A stretch of DNA of 15,662 bases from Deltaproteobacteria bacterium. Lineage in GTDB: Bacteria; Desulfobacterota; BSN033; UBA1163. Of the stretch, positions 7,649 to 14,908 are shown one piece after another; positions within the stretch are counted from its first letter, which is position 1, and each line of letters opens with the position of its first letter. The notes beneath the pieces are model-generated. The model ran no database searches. It was not told where the DNA came from and was given only the letters and a program-made list of their open reading frames with translations. The stretch spans positions 1 to 15,662 of the forward strand of contig VGRU01000059.1 of NCBI GenBank assembly GCA_016875255.1, read 5' to 3'. Both the position numbers and the translations under genes were made by a program.

Positions 7649-8053
7649 ATGAAAAGATGGCTGTCCATGATCGTGGCGGTAGGACTTATCCTCTATTCTT
7701 CCGGCTTCGTTTTCGCTCAGGCTTCAAAGCCTCCCGCAAAAACCCCTGAGCTTCTGAGCCTTGGCAAAAAAGTTTATGATCAGAACTGTGCATCCTGCCA
7801 TGGACCTACGGGCAACGGGAAAACCCCGTTGGGCCTGGCTCTTAAACCCCCTCCCAGAGATTTTAATATCCCCTTTAATCAATGGCCCCATGCAAAGGGA
7901 AATCTCAGAAAGGTGTATGATCTCATTTCCCGGGGAATACCGAATACCGCGATGATCAAATGGGATCAGCTTCCGGAGAAAGAGCGCTGGGCTTTGACCT
8001 ATTATGTGGTTGAGTTTTCAACTCCCAAACCCCCTCCTAAAAAGAAAAAATGA
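7649..8053 (+). CDS. Exported monohaem cytochrome c (ActE-like)
   Basis: 134 residues with a Sec signal peptide (about 1-24, ending in FAQA), then a class I cytochrome c fold: haem motif CASCH (47-51), GPTGNGKTPLG after it, and a probable axial Met102 in GIPNTAM. The C-terminus is Pro- and Lys-rich (KPPPKKKK). It would be a periplasmic or loosely membrane-bound electron carrier, the place ActE holds in alternative complex III, passing electrons toward the caa3 oxidase encoded upstream. A much earlier in-frame start exists inside the NrfD gene, but the ATG at 7649 has AAAGGAG six bases upstream and begins directly with the signal peptide. The stop overlaps the next ATG as ATGA. Confidence 0.9.
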   Translation: MKRWLSMIVAVGLILYSSGFVFAQASKPPAKTPELLSLGKKVYDQNCASCHGPTGNGKTPLGLALKPPPRDFNIPFNQWPHAKGNLRKVYDLISRGIPNTAMIKWDQLPEKERWALTYYVVEFSTPKPPPKKKK

Positions 8054-8763
8054 GGTGCGAGAAAAAAATGAAAGAATTCACATCCGAAGAACTGCTCTCC
8101 TGTGATGGAAAAGAAGGCAAACCCGTTTACATCGCTTTTGAAGGCAAGGTTTACGATGTATCCAAAAGCCCCCTCTGGTCAAAGGGAACTCACATGAATC
8201 GTCATCCTTCGGGAAAAAATTTGAGTGGAGAGATCTCCGCCGCACCCCATGGACCCGAGGTTCTCGAACGCTATCCGCAAATAGGAATGTTGAAAAAAGG
8301 ACCTCCTGAAGAATTAAAGCACCTCCCGAAGTTTCTTCAGTCGCTCCTCCAAACATTTCCCATGGCGAGGCGCCATCCCCACCCCATGGTGGTCCACTTT
8401 CCCATCGCTTTTCTCATGGCATCATCCCTCTTTTATCTTCTATTCTTCATATGGATGCTTCCTTCCCTGGGCACGACCAGCGCCCATCTTCTGATTCTCG
8501 GAATCATCTCAACTCCCTTTGCGATAGCCACAGGATTCCTAACCTGGTGGATCAATTACAAGTTAAAATTAACCCGATTCATAAAGAGAAAAATTCAGCT
8601 TTCGATCCTCCTCCTGGCCCTTGAAGTCACCTTCATCCTCTTTTGGATCGGTGAGATACAAATATCCTACTATTTCTATCTGACGTTAATGATCCTCTTT
8701 GCTCCCGTTGTTCTCCTTCTGGGTTACTACGGAGGCCAGATGACCTTCCCCTCAGAAAAGTGA
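8050..8763 (+). CDS. Cytochrome b5-like domain fused to DUF2231 membrane domain
   Basis: 237 residues. Residues about 7-82 match the short bacterial cytochrome b5-like haem/steroid-binding family: KEFTSEELLSCDGKEGKPVYIAF, then YDVSKSPLW, HMNRHPSGKNL, and APHGPEVLERYPQIG; His48, His52 and His67 are candidate haem ligands. Residues about 105-232 form a four-helix membrane domain opening with RRHPHPMVVHFPIAF, the signature of DUF2231, whose intramembrane His residues may also bind haem. The function is not established; the operon position suggests an extra b-haem membrane subunit of the Act/Qrc-like complex, in a set that lacks recognisable ActD and ActF. Start 8050 overlaps the previous stop (ATGA); ATG 8068 is a possible alternative and matches the usual beginning of the b5 family (MKEFT). 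Confidence 0.82.
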   Translation: MRCEKKMKEFTSEELLSCDGKEGKPVYIAFEGKVYDVSKSPLWSKGTHMNRHPSGKNLSGEISAAPHGPEVLERYPQIGMLKKGPPEELKHLPKFLQSLLQTFPMARRHPHPMVVHFPIAFLMASSLFYLLFFIWMLPSLGTTSAHLLILGIISTPFAIATGFLTWWINYKLKLTRFIKRKIQLSILLLALEVTFILFWIGEIQISYYFYLTLMILFAPVVLLLGYYGGQMTFPSEK

Positions 8764-8797
8764 TTGTGGATTGAAGAAATAGGGAGATGGGGAAGTG

Positions 8798-11317
8798 TTA
8801 ATTCTTTGAGCCGGCGGCTTTTGAGATTTTTTCGATATTAAAATCCAACTTCTCTGCCAGGGTGACCAGAACGCGAGGAAAAGGTTTCTGAGCGCCATCC
8901 TCCCACCAGGATTTTTCGAGATTCTCCAAACATTCGTTTAATATTTCATGCATCAGATCCTGGGTTTCGAGTCGGTCGAGATCAAAACCCCACTGCTTCG
9001 CCAAATCAAGGAGCGTGATCACTTCCTGAATCAACCCTTCCTGAAGCGAAAGATTAGAGGATTTTGTTTCTCGAAGGGATTTCATCTTCTTTCTGAGCAT
9101 CTCATTTAAAATAGATAAAGATTCCTCTTTGTGCAATCGACATCCGTATCGTTTGGATTCTTCAACGATTCGATCGATCGCCCCTTTTTTGATGTTCGAT
9201 TCGACATCTCTCCTCAGTTCCTTGATCTCACGGAGCAACCGATGGCTGAGCGTAATCTCCACCGCAGTCTTTATGTCCCAGGGAATCTCCATGCCGACGG
9301 CGGTGAATGTTTCGAGGGTTGGCTTAAACTTGTTATAAATCTCCTCATAAATAAATAAGGGGGCCCCCCTCTCCTTTTCTATGAGTTTTTGAAGAATGAC
9401 CTCCTTCCCCTCTTTTAAAATATCCTGAATGGTAAATATCCGGTTTCCGAGAAGCGAGGCGATGGTCTCCTTCAAGGCCTCTTCCCCTTTCTCAAAACCA
9501 TCCATCCCTTGCTGCTTTAAGGTATTGAAATCGAGCTCTTCATGCTCTTCAGAAACCCAATTTTGAATAAGGTTATCCTTGGAAGAGATCATTCCGAAAA
9601 GGAATCCTTTCGGCTCCGGGATGAGATCCGAAATGATCTTCACTTTTCCTAGGAAGAGGGTTTGGCCTTCTTTCTCGATGCGCTCCTGATCGATGGTCTC
9701 CACGTGGAAAGAAAAAACCCTTTTTTGCCTCTCACCTCCGTTAACAAGGGAGGCGATGGCATAATGGTTCACCACCTGCTCCGGAGTGACACATGCAGGT
9801 TTGATGAAACGGTTATAGATCCGCGCTCCGTCCCCCATCTCCGGAAGATTGCTTTGGCCTTTGGAAAGAACCTCGAGGAATCTATTTTCGAACTCCTGAT
9901 CCGAAAATTCACCGGCAAGCTGGATTGCCCTCGCCGCATGCTTGAGGATAAGAATCGTTTCCAGCCCTGACAGGTCGGTAAAAAACCATCCGCAACTCGT
10001 GAACATCCTGAGAGCATGCCTCTCCATCTCCATCAGCTTGAGTCCCCTGAACTTTCCCTGTTCCTCGATCCCCTGACGGCCATACCGGTCGAAGAATTGA
10101 TAAACATTCTCTTGAGAACGGTTCATGATCACATCAATATAACCATTTCTCGCTTCCCACGGGTTGATAAAGATCTTCTCCCCTTCCCTCTCAAAAAGCG
10201 CTGCCAAATCATCCCTCAACAGGTTGAGCGCCTCTCTCAAAGGTTTTCTCCATTTCTGATTCCATCCTGGCTTTCCGCCGGTGCTGCAACCGCAGTCCTC
10301 CTTCCACCGGCCTACCCCATGGGCGCAGCTCCATGCGGTGCCTTCCCCTTTGGGCCCTTCATCAATCTCCGCTTCGTAAACAGGCGGAAACCGTTTCAGA
10401 AATGCTCCGTAGTTAATGAGTTCCAGCCCGCGGGATGAAAACCCGTTCTTCAGCGCAAAGGCCAGCGCCATCTCGCCGAATTTCTTATGATGACCGTAGG
10501 TCTCGCCATCCGTGGAGACATGGATGAGCTGGGGTCCTTTCTTCGACGGCTGATAGCCCTGGACGAACCGCTGACAGAAACGATCCCCGTCTTTCAGAAG
10601 TTCTCCGAAGGCGATCTCCTTGGAAATCACCCCCTCATAGAAGAAGATGTCGATATACTGATCCGACATCTTCTTTCCGGACCGATCCCCGAGGAAGCAG
10701 CGATAGGGCCGAGTCGTATCGATTTTTCCCTGAGAGACATCCGTCCACTTCCTGCTCCCTAAGGATCTCACCCTCAGTGCCTGGAAAGGACTCAGGATGA
10801 GATAGCGCATGCCGTTTTTGATCAGCGCCTGAAGCGTGGGATAATTGACCGCTGTCTCGGGAAGCCACATCGCCTCAGGTTTGCGATGAAAGTGTCTTTC
10901 AAAGTCCGCTATCCCCCATCGGACTTCTGTCTCCTGATCCCTCTCATTGGCCAGGGGCATGATGATATGGTCATAGACCTGAGCGATCGCATTGCCGTGC
11001 CCCAACCGCCTGAGGCTCTCCCGGTCCGCTTCAAGGATCTTCTGATAGATGAGCGGCCTCTTCCTCTCAATCCAGGAAAGAAGCGTGGAACCGAAATTAA
11101 AACTGAGATAGGAATAGTTGTTGACGATATCGAGGATCTTTCCCTGACCATCAACGATCCGCGCATAGCCATTGGGCCGGTAACATTCTAAGGTGATCCG
11201 CTCATTCCAGTCATGAAAAGGATGAGCGCTCTCCTCACGCTCAATGGCCTCCAGCCACGGGTTCTCCCTCGGAGGCTGGTAGAAATGTCCATGGATAACA
11301 ACGAATGCGTCTTTCAT
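8798..11317 (-). CDS. Glycoside hydrolase family 57 protein with DUF3536
   Basis: An 839-residue cytoplasmic protein (no signal peptide or membrane helix) of the GH57 alpha-amylase/alpha-mannosidase-like group COG1449. The GH57 domain opens with VVIHGHFYQPPRENPW (6-21). The nucleophile is probably Glu154 in MWLPETAVN, and the acid/base Asp270 lies in HVSTDGETYGHH. The DUF3536 part has the Cys-rich CAHGVGRWKEDCGC and WNQKWRKPLREALNLL that are usual for the family. The C-terminal 250 residues are mostly helical and charged. GH57 enzymes act on alpha-glucans by a retaining mechanism; for the DUF3536 subgroup the substrate is not firmly known, but glycogen or a related alpha-glucan is likely. The gene is monocistronic, has its own promoter, and converges with the cytochrome operon with only 34 bases between stops. 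Confidence 0.93.
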   Translation of the reverse strand: MKDAFVVIHGHFYQPPRENPWLEAIEREESAHPFHDWNERITLECYRPNGYARIVDGQGKILDIVNNYSYLSFNFGSTLLSWIERKRPLIYQKILEADRESLRRLGHGNAIAQVYDHIIMPLANERDQETEVRWGIADFERHFHRKPEAMWLPETAVNYPTLQALIKNGMRYLILSPFQALRVRSLGSRKWTDVSQGKIDTTRPYRCFLGDRSGKKMSDQYIDIFFYEGVISKEIAFGELLKDGDRFCQRFVQGYQPSKKGPQLIHVSTDGETYGHHKKFGEMALAFALKNGFSSRGLELINYGAFLKRFPPVYEAEIDEGPKGEGTAWSCAHGVGRWKEDCGCSTGGKPGWNQKWRKPLREALNLLRDDLAALFEREGEKIFINPWEARNGYIDVIMNRSQENVYQFFDRYGRQGIEEQGKFRGLKLMEMERHALRMFTSCGWFFTDLSGLETILILKHAARAIQLAGEFSDQEFENRFLEVLSKGQSNLPEMGDGARIYNRFIKPACVTPEQVVNHYAIASLVNGGERQKRVFSFHVETIDQERIEKEGQTLFLGKVKIISDLIPEPKGFLFGMISSKDNLIQNWVSEEHEELDFNTLKQQGMDGFEKGEEALKETIASLLGNRIFTIQDILKEGKEVILQKLIEKERGAPLFIYEEIYNKFKPTLETFTAVGMEIPWDIKTAVEITLSHRLLREIKELRRDVESNIKKGAIDRIVEESKRYGCRLHKEESLSILNEMLRKKMKSLRETKSSNLSLQEGLIQEVITLLDLAKQWGFDLDRLETQDLMHEILNECLENLEKSWWEDGAQKPFPRVLVTLAEKLDFNIEKISKAAGSKN

Positions 11318-11349
11318 TCCCCAAAAACCTTATTTTTAGATTGTTCTTT

Positions 11350-11378
11350 ATTATCTTACATCGGGCATTCAATTTCAA
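11350..11378 (-). promoter_or_regulatory. Sigma70-like promoter for the GH57 gene
   Basis: Read on the minus strand, TTGAAA (11378-11373) and GATAAT (11355-11350) are 17 bases apart. Transcription would start near 11343, about 26 bases before the ATG at 11317. An AAGG lies about ten bases before that ATG. The element sits in the 98-base gap between the divergent GH57 gene and the DUF3047-like fragment. Confidence 0.55.
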
Positions 11379-11415
11379 AACATTTTTTCAGTAACATTTT
11401 GGAAGGGGAGGACCC

Positions 11416-11694
11416 GTGGGATTGAAAATCGAATACATCTGGGCGACTCGTCTTCCTAAAGGCCATGTCTATGATCATCCCTGGGAGAAGGATTGTAAAG
11501 TCTTTGTCCTTGAATCCGGAGATGGAAGGGCAGGGCAGTGGGTCTATGAAACGAGGAATATCCAAAAAGATTTCAAAACAGCTTTCGGAACAGAATTCCC
11601 CGGTGTTCTTGCCATCGGAATCCAAACCGACACCGACCACAGCAACGAACTGGTTACCGTCTATTATTCCGAACCTATCCTAAGAAAAAAATGA
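11416..11694 (+). CDS. Short DUF3047-like protein (C-terminal portion only)
   Basis: 92 residues, GTG start with AAGGGGAGGA (11403-11412) just upstream. The sequence resembles the C-terminal half of DUF3047 proteins: IEYIWATRLPKG, then KVFVLESGDG, AGQWVYETRNIQKDFKTAFG, and an ending with TDTDHSNE before YYSEP, where the family typically has a TDTDNTGE-like motif and YYGD. Full DUF3047 proteins are usually over 200 residues and begin with a signal peptide. Here neither the N-terminal half nor a signal is present, and the frame is closed by a stop at 11392-11394. It is either a decayed remnant that kept a good ribosome binding site or a real short form. The function of DUF3047 is unknown. The family assignment is from memory of its conserved residues. 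Confidence 0.55.
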   Translation: MGLKIEYIWATRLPKGHVYDHPWEKDCKVFVLESGDGRAGQWVYETRNIQKDFKTAFGTEFPGVLAIGIQTDTDHSNELVTVYYSEPILRKK

Positions 11695-11907
11695 ATTGAG
11701 CTCTCAAGAACTCCTTCACGCTCTCCCGGTTACTCACCAGCCTACCCTGCCTACCGGCAGGCAGGCGCAGGCTGGGATTTCAAAGGGGGATTGGATAGAT
11801 TTATATTTAATTTCAATAGTTTTCTAATCTATCTGATCGTTTGGTAATTCGTGTAATCAGAGATTTTCTAACTTCTTCAGAAATCTTAAATTTCTTAAAT
11901 TTCGCTC
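11695..11907. other. Non-coding stretch before the DsrE2 operon
   Basis: No credible gene is seen on either strand. The GC-rich first part holds the nested hairpin at 11737-11775. The AT-rich second part holds a perfect 8-base inverted repeat (GATAGATT 11794-11801 with AATCTATC 11826-11833) and a perfect tandem pair of the nonamer CTTAAATTT (11885-11893 and 11894-11902) immediately upstream of the -35 box, where it may act like an UP element. Confidence 0.6.
11737..11775. repeat. Nested GC-rich hairpin
   Basis: The outer arms CCAGCCT (11737-11743) and AGGCTGG (11769-11775) match perfectly. Inside, CCTGCC (11746-11751) pairs with GGCAGG (11756-11761) around a TACC loop, and CAGG is repeated after it. 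It has no T-run directly after, so it is not a classical terminator. It resembles dispersed CCTGCC/GGCAGG palindromic repeats and lies about 43 bases after the DUF3047-like fragment. Confidence 0.6.
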
Positions 11908-11936
11908 TTGACAAAAAGGGGGAAGGTAGTTAAGAT
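11908..11936 (+). promoter_or_regulatory. Promoter of the DsrE2-TusA-Hdr operon
   Basis: TTGACA (11908-11913) is separated by exactly 17 bases from TAAGAT (11931-11936), putting the start of transcription near 11943, at the left edge of the predicted operator. A perfect TATAAT also occurs at 11962-11967 but has no good -35 at the right distance. Both arrangements leave the operator in a position to block initiation. Confidence 0.6.
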
Positions 11937-11943
11937 CGATTTG

Positions 11944-11963
11944 TACCATAGGGGGGTATAGTA
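11944..11963 (+). promoter_or_regulatory. Predicted CsoR-superfamily (RcnR/CstR-type) operator
   Basis: The 20-base site TACCATAGGGGGGTATAGTA has arms TACCAT and ATAGTA (reverse complement TACTAT, 5 of 6 matching) around a run of six G. This is the type-2 design known for the superfamily, for example the RcnR site TACT-G6-N-AGTA. It lies at the predicted start of transcription, 25 bases before the DsrE2 ATG. A CsoR-superfamily repressor is encoded four genes downstream in the same operon, which suggests autoregulation. Confidence 0.65.
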
Positions 11964-11988
11964 TAATATAAAAAAAGGAGGATTGCTT

Positions 11989-12585
11989 ATGGGTGAAGTG
12001 ACGCTGCAAAGAGCAGGAGATTCAAGGAAGGAGACGACGATAGAAGCGGACCTGGCGAAGCAGATTGCAGAGCTCAAGAAGCAGGTCGAGAATATCAAGC
12101 CCGGAGCTGAAGACAAGGTCTCCATCATCGTGTTTAGTGGAGATCTGGACAAAGTTTTGGCTGCCTTCGTCATTGCCACGGGAGCCGTGGCCATGGGCAT
12201 GGAAGCCGTGATGTTCTTCACTTTCTGGGGAACGCCGGTTCTTAGAGATTCTAAAAAGAAGGCGGGTGGGAAGGACCTCATGGGGAAGATGTTCGGCTTC
12301 ATGCTCCCCAAGGGCCGAAATGCAATCAAATTGTCAAACATGAACATGGCGGGAATGGGGACTGCGATGATGAAATCTCTGATGAAGAAGAAGAATGTGG
12401 CTTCTTTAGATGAAATGTTTGAAATGGCGGCGGAACTCGGTGTGAAGATTTATATTTGTGAGATGTCTATGGGTTTGATGGGATTCAAGAAAGAAGAATT
12501 TATTGACTACCCGAACCTGGAATATGTTGGTGTCGCAACATTCTTAGAACAGGCCAAAAACAGTAAAGTTCAACTTTTCATTTAA
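11989..12585 (+). CDS. DsrE2-like sulfur-carrier/sulfurtransferase protein
   Basis: 198 residues of the DsrE/DsrF family, DsrE2-like branch. A charged N-terminal coiled-coil segment (about 18-36) precedes the fold. Family marks are IIVFSGDLDKVLAAFVIATG (46-65), AVMFFTFWG (73-81), a basic NAIKLSNMNMAGMGTAMMKS stretch (111-130) and the single Cys157 in ICEMSMGLMG, the position of the conserved persulfide-carrying Cys. The hydrophobic segment 56-80 may insert into or touch the membrane, as proposed for DsrE2. Such proteins exchange sulfane sulfur with TusA and rhodaneses. ATG 11989 has AAGGAGG seven bases upstream; an in-frame TTG at 11983 is unlikely as the start. It is the first gene of the operon. 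Confidence 0.85.
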   Translation: MGEVTLQRAGDSRKETTIEADLAKQIAELKKQVENIKPGAEDKVSIIVFSGDLDKVLAAFVIATGAVAMGMEAVMFFTFWGTPVLRDSKKKAGGKDLMGKMFGFMLPKGRNAIKLSNMNMAGMGTAMMKSLMKKKNVASLDEMFEMAAELGVKIYICEMSMGLMGFKKEEFIDYPNLEYVGVATFLEQAKNSKVQLFI

Positions 12586-12617
12586 GCGGAAAATGAGGGA
12601 TGAAGGGGTAGGCGGAA

Positions 12618-13337
12618 ATGGATTGGTTTTCCTATCTTGTGGCCGGAGTGATGGTCTATGTGGCTGTGGCGGTATTCTTCATAGGCATGGCCTACCAGAT
12701 ATTCCAATGGTTGAGTGCGCCGAAGACCCGCATCAAGACAGGTTACTTCCCAAAACCTCACACCACTGGGGAGAGGTTGTTTAAAGTTGCGGAAGACGCC
12801 TTTGTTTTCCCAGAGGGGATCAAGTTTGATCGGTGGATGTGGGTTTTCACCATTCTTTTTCATTTCGGCCTGATGGGTGCCTTTGTTGGCCATCTGAGGC
12901 TCTTCCAGGAGTTTACGCCTTTGGTAGAGCTGCTGGGATCTAAAGGCATGGACCGGTTTGCTTCCTGGAGCGGAGGTTTCATGGGGGTCGTTCTGATGGT
13001 AGGGCTCCTCTATTATCTCCTTCGCCGATTGAACTTTCCCTTCAAGGAGGTGTCGGTCCCTGAAGATTACATCCTTCTCGTTCTGCTCATTCTGACCGTT
13101 GTTATGGGAAACCTGATGCGCTTTGTCGGAGGTATTCATGTAGGAGATTACCGGGCCTACCTTCAAAGTCTACTGAGTTTGCGACCCGCTTTCCCCGAAG
13201 CCCTGGCTGCTTCATCTACCAAATGGGCTCTGGTCTTTCATGTCCTGTTTGCCAACCTTGTCTTCATCTTTTTTCCCTTCAGCAAGTTGGTTCATGTGAT
13301 TGCTACATTTCCGGCCAACCTGGCGAGGCGAAGATAA
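12618..13337 (+). CDS. NarI/DsrM/TmcC-like dihaem cytochrome b membrane subunit
   Basis: 239 residues with about five membrane helices (roughly 6-30, 73-95, 116-137, 149-171 and 203-228), like respiratory nitrate reductase gamma subunit and its DsrM/TmcC/HdrE relatives. Likely haem b ligands are His82 and His92 in FHFGLMGAFVGHLR and His208 and His226 in the last helix (VFHVLF and SKLVHV). Such subunits exchange electrons between quinone in the membrane and a cytoplasmic HdrD-like Fe-S partner, which is encoded two genes downstream. ATG 12618 follows a purine-rich stretch (GGGGTAGGCGG). The cytoplasmic loop 31-70 is longer than needed for a simple anchor and may dock the partner. Confidence 0.85.
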   Translation: MDWFSYLVAGVMVYVAVAVFFIGMAYQIFQWLSAPKTRIKTGYFPKPHTTGERLFKVAEDAFVFPEGIKFDRWMWVFTILFHFGLMGAFVGHLRLFQEFTPLVELLGSKGMDRFASWSGGFMGVVLMVGLLYYLLRRLNFPFKEVSVPEDYILLVLLILTVVMGNLMRFVGGIHVGDYRAYLQSLLSLRPAFPEALAASSTKWALVFHVLFANLVFIFFPFSKLVHVIATFPANLARRR

Positions 13338-13359
13338 GAGATAAAAAAAGGAGGAGATT

Positions 13360-13602
13360 ATGAGCGACGAAATCAAAGTGATCAAGACGATGGATTTAAA
13401 GGGATTGCCCTGCCCACAGCCTGTGATCAAAGTCAGCAAAGGAATCAAGGAAATAGAGGTAGGTCAGGTTTTGGAGGCCGTCACCACTGATCCTGGGGCT
13501 CTTTCTGATTTTCCAGCCTGGGCTCGGACGAGCGGCAATGAGATTTTGAAGACGGACCAAGAGCCTGGACTCATCCGGTTCTTGATAAAAAGGATGAAGT
13601 AA
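13360..13602 (+). CDS. tusA: TusA-family sulfurtransferase
   Basis: 80 residues, the usual length for TusA/SirA/YedF proteins. The active-site motif is LPCPQPVIK with Cys18, which carries the persulfide. The fold continues with VGQVLEAVTTDPGALSDFPAWARTSG, conserved in the family. TusA hands sulfur from a cysteine desulfurase, rhodanese or DsrE-type protein to an acceptor. In sulfur oxidisers tusA commonly lies beside dsrE2. Here it sits between the cytochrome b gene and its Fe-S partner gene, so it may deliver sulfur to that complex. It has a strong GGAGGAG ribosome binding site, and the spacing from the upstream gene is 22 bases. The exact role here, oxidative or biosynthetic, cannot be read from the sequence. 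Confidence 0.94.
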   Translation: MSDEIKVIKTMDLKGLPCPQPVIKVSKGIKEIEVGQVLEAVTTDPGALSDFPAWARTSGNEILKTDQEPGLIRFLIKRMK

Positions 13603-13630
13603 GAAAAGGAGTGTCAAAAGGCAAGCTGCC

Positions 13631-14878
13631 ATGGAGAAAGAAAAGAAGGAAAAACTGCTGGCTCTTTTCCGGTCGAAACTGGATAGACCCATGCGGTACT
13701 ATTTGGATGTCTGCACGCGATGCGGCATCTGTAGAGACGCCTGCTTTGCCTATGCATCGTCTCCAAAGGCGGAGTATACTCCCGTCTGGCGGGCCGAGGT
13801 CGTCAGAAAGATCTATAAACGCAATTTCAAATGGATCGGCAAACTCTTCCCTTTCTTGGGAAAGAGCAAGGAAATCGATGATGACACAATGAGGCAACTC
13901 TATGATGCTGCTTACACGTGTACGGGCTGTCGGAGATGCATGATGGTCTGTCCCTTTGGCATTGATACACAGGCGATTCAGTCAATTGCCAAGCTGCTCT
14001 TGATTGGGAATGAAAGTGCCCCCGAAGAACTGTCCATGCTGGCGGATGCTTCTATTGAGAAGGGGAAAAATATCGATCTTTACAAAGCGTCGTTTGTCCA
14101 GGGGATCAAGAATCTTGAAAAGGAAGTCATTTCGAAATGGAAGGGAGAATCTGACCAGGTCATCCCTTTAGATGTGGAGGGAGCGAATATCCTTTACGTG
14201 GCCTTGGCAGGAGCCCATTCTATCATTCCAACGGCTTCGATTCTCAATGCAGCTAGAGAGAACTGGACGCTGAGCTTCTTTGAAGCGGTCAACTTCGGTG
14301 CCTTTGTTGGAGATCCGATCAAAACGCAGATGATCGCCAAGCGAATCATCAATGAGGCCATCCGTTTGAAGGTGAAGGAGGTCACCATCTGCGAATGCGG
14401 AACAGCCTATCGGGTCATGAAACATCTTGTGGGAGAGCAACCCTTCAAGGTTTCACATATTGCCGAAGTGATGGCGAGATATCTCGGGGAAGGTAGAATC
14501 AGGGTCGAAAGGGACCGAATCAAAGGACTCATTACTTACCATGATCCCTGCCAGTCTGCTCGAAACAGTGGCGTTATTGAAGAGCCTCGATATGTGCTGC
14601 ATCAGTTGACTTCGAATTTCGCAGAGATGACCCCAAACAGAGAATATAATATTTGCTGTGGCGGAGGGGGAGGGCTGGTGGCCTTGGAAAATGAGCCATT
14701 CAGAGAAGAAACTGGAAAGGCAAAGGTTAATCAGATAAGAGACACCGGCGCAACCATCGTCGCCACAGGCTGTGAAAACTGCCATACCCAATTGAAGTTT
14801 CTTAATGATCGGTACAAGACTGAGGTCAAAGTGGAGTTTTTGACTAATTTGGTTGCCAACTCATTGGTTCTGGAATAA
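13631..14878 (+). CDS. HdrD/DsrK/TmcB-like Fe-S protein
   Basis: 415 residues. The N-terminal part has two [4Fe-4S] sites, Cys28/31/34/38 and Cys97/100/103/107, the second followed by Pro108. The C-terminal part has a complete non-cubane cluster motif of the CCG type: Cys307 (in HDPCQSARNSG), Cys342-Cys343-Gly (ICCGGGGG), Cys381 and Cys384 (GCENC). The first CCG repeat is degenerate, reduced to CECG (254-257), as in DsrK and TmcB. In heterodisulfide reductases this cluster binds and cleaves disulfides, and in DsrK it acts on DsrC trisulfide. With the DsrM-like partner it could reduce or oxidise a thiol/persulfide carrier on the cytoplasmic face. AAAAGG lies nine bases before the ATG; an upstream in-frame stop (13595-13597) and the lack of another start codon fix the start. 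Confidence 0.9.
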   Translation: MEKEKKEKLLALFRSKLDRPMRYYLDVCTRCGICRDACFAYASSPKAEYTPVWRAEVVRKIYKRNFKWIGKLFPFLGKSKEIDDDTMRQLYDAAYTCTGCRRCMMVCPFGIDTQAIQSIAKLLLIGNESAPEELSMLADASIEKGKNIDLYKASFVQGIKNLEKEVISKWKGESDQVIPLDVEGANILYVALAGAHSIIPTASILNAARENWTLSFFEAVNFGAFVGDPIKTQMIAKRIINEAIRLKVKEVTICECGTAYRVMKHLVGEQPFKVSHIAEVMARYLGEGRIRVERDRIKGLITYHDPCQSARNSGVIEEPRYVLHQLTSNFAEMTPNREYNICCGGGGGLVALENEPFREETGKAKVNQIRDTGATIVATGCENCHTQLKFLNDRYKTEVKVEFLTNLVANSLVLE

Positions 14879-14908
14879 TTTCGCGAACAATGAAAGGGAG
14901 ACCGCCAA

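Noticed and set aside
8809..8819. AGCCGGCGGCT palindrome followed by TTTT as a terminator between the convergent operons
   Set aside because: The stem is only four base pairs with a three-base loop and lies in the end of the GH57 coding region; too weak to call.
11962..11967. Perfect TATAAT as the main -10 box of the DsrE2 operon
   Set aside because: No acceptable -35 lies 16-18 bases upstream, whereas TTGACA and TAAGAT are perfectly spaced just before it; kept only as an alternative.
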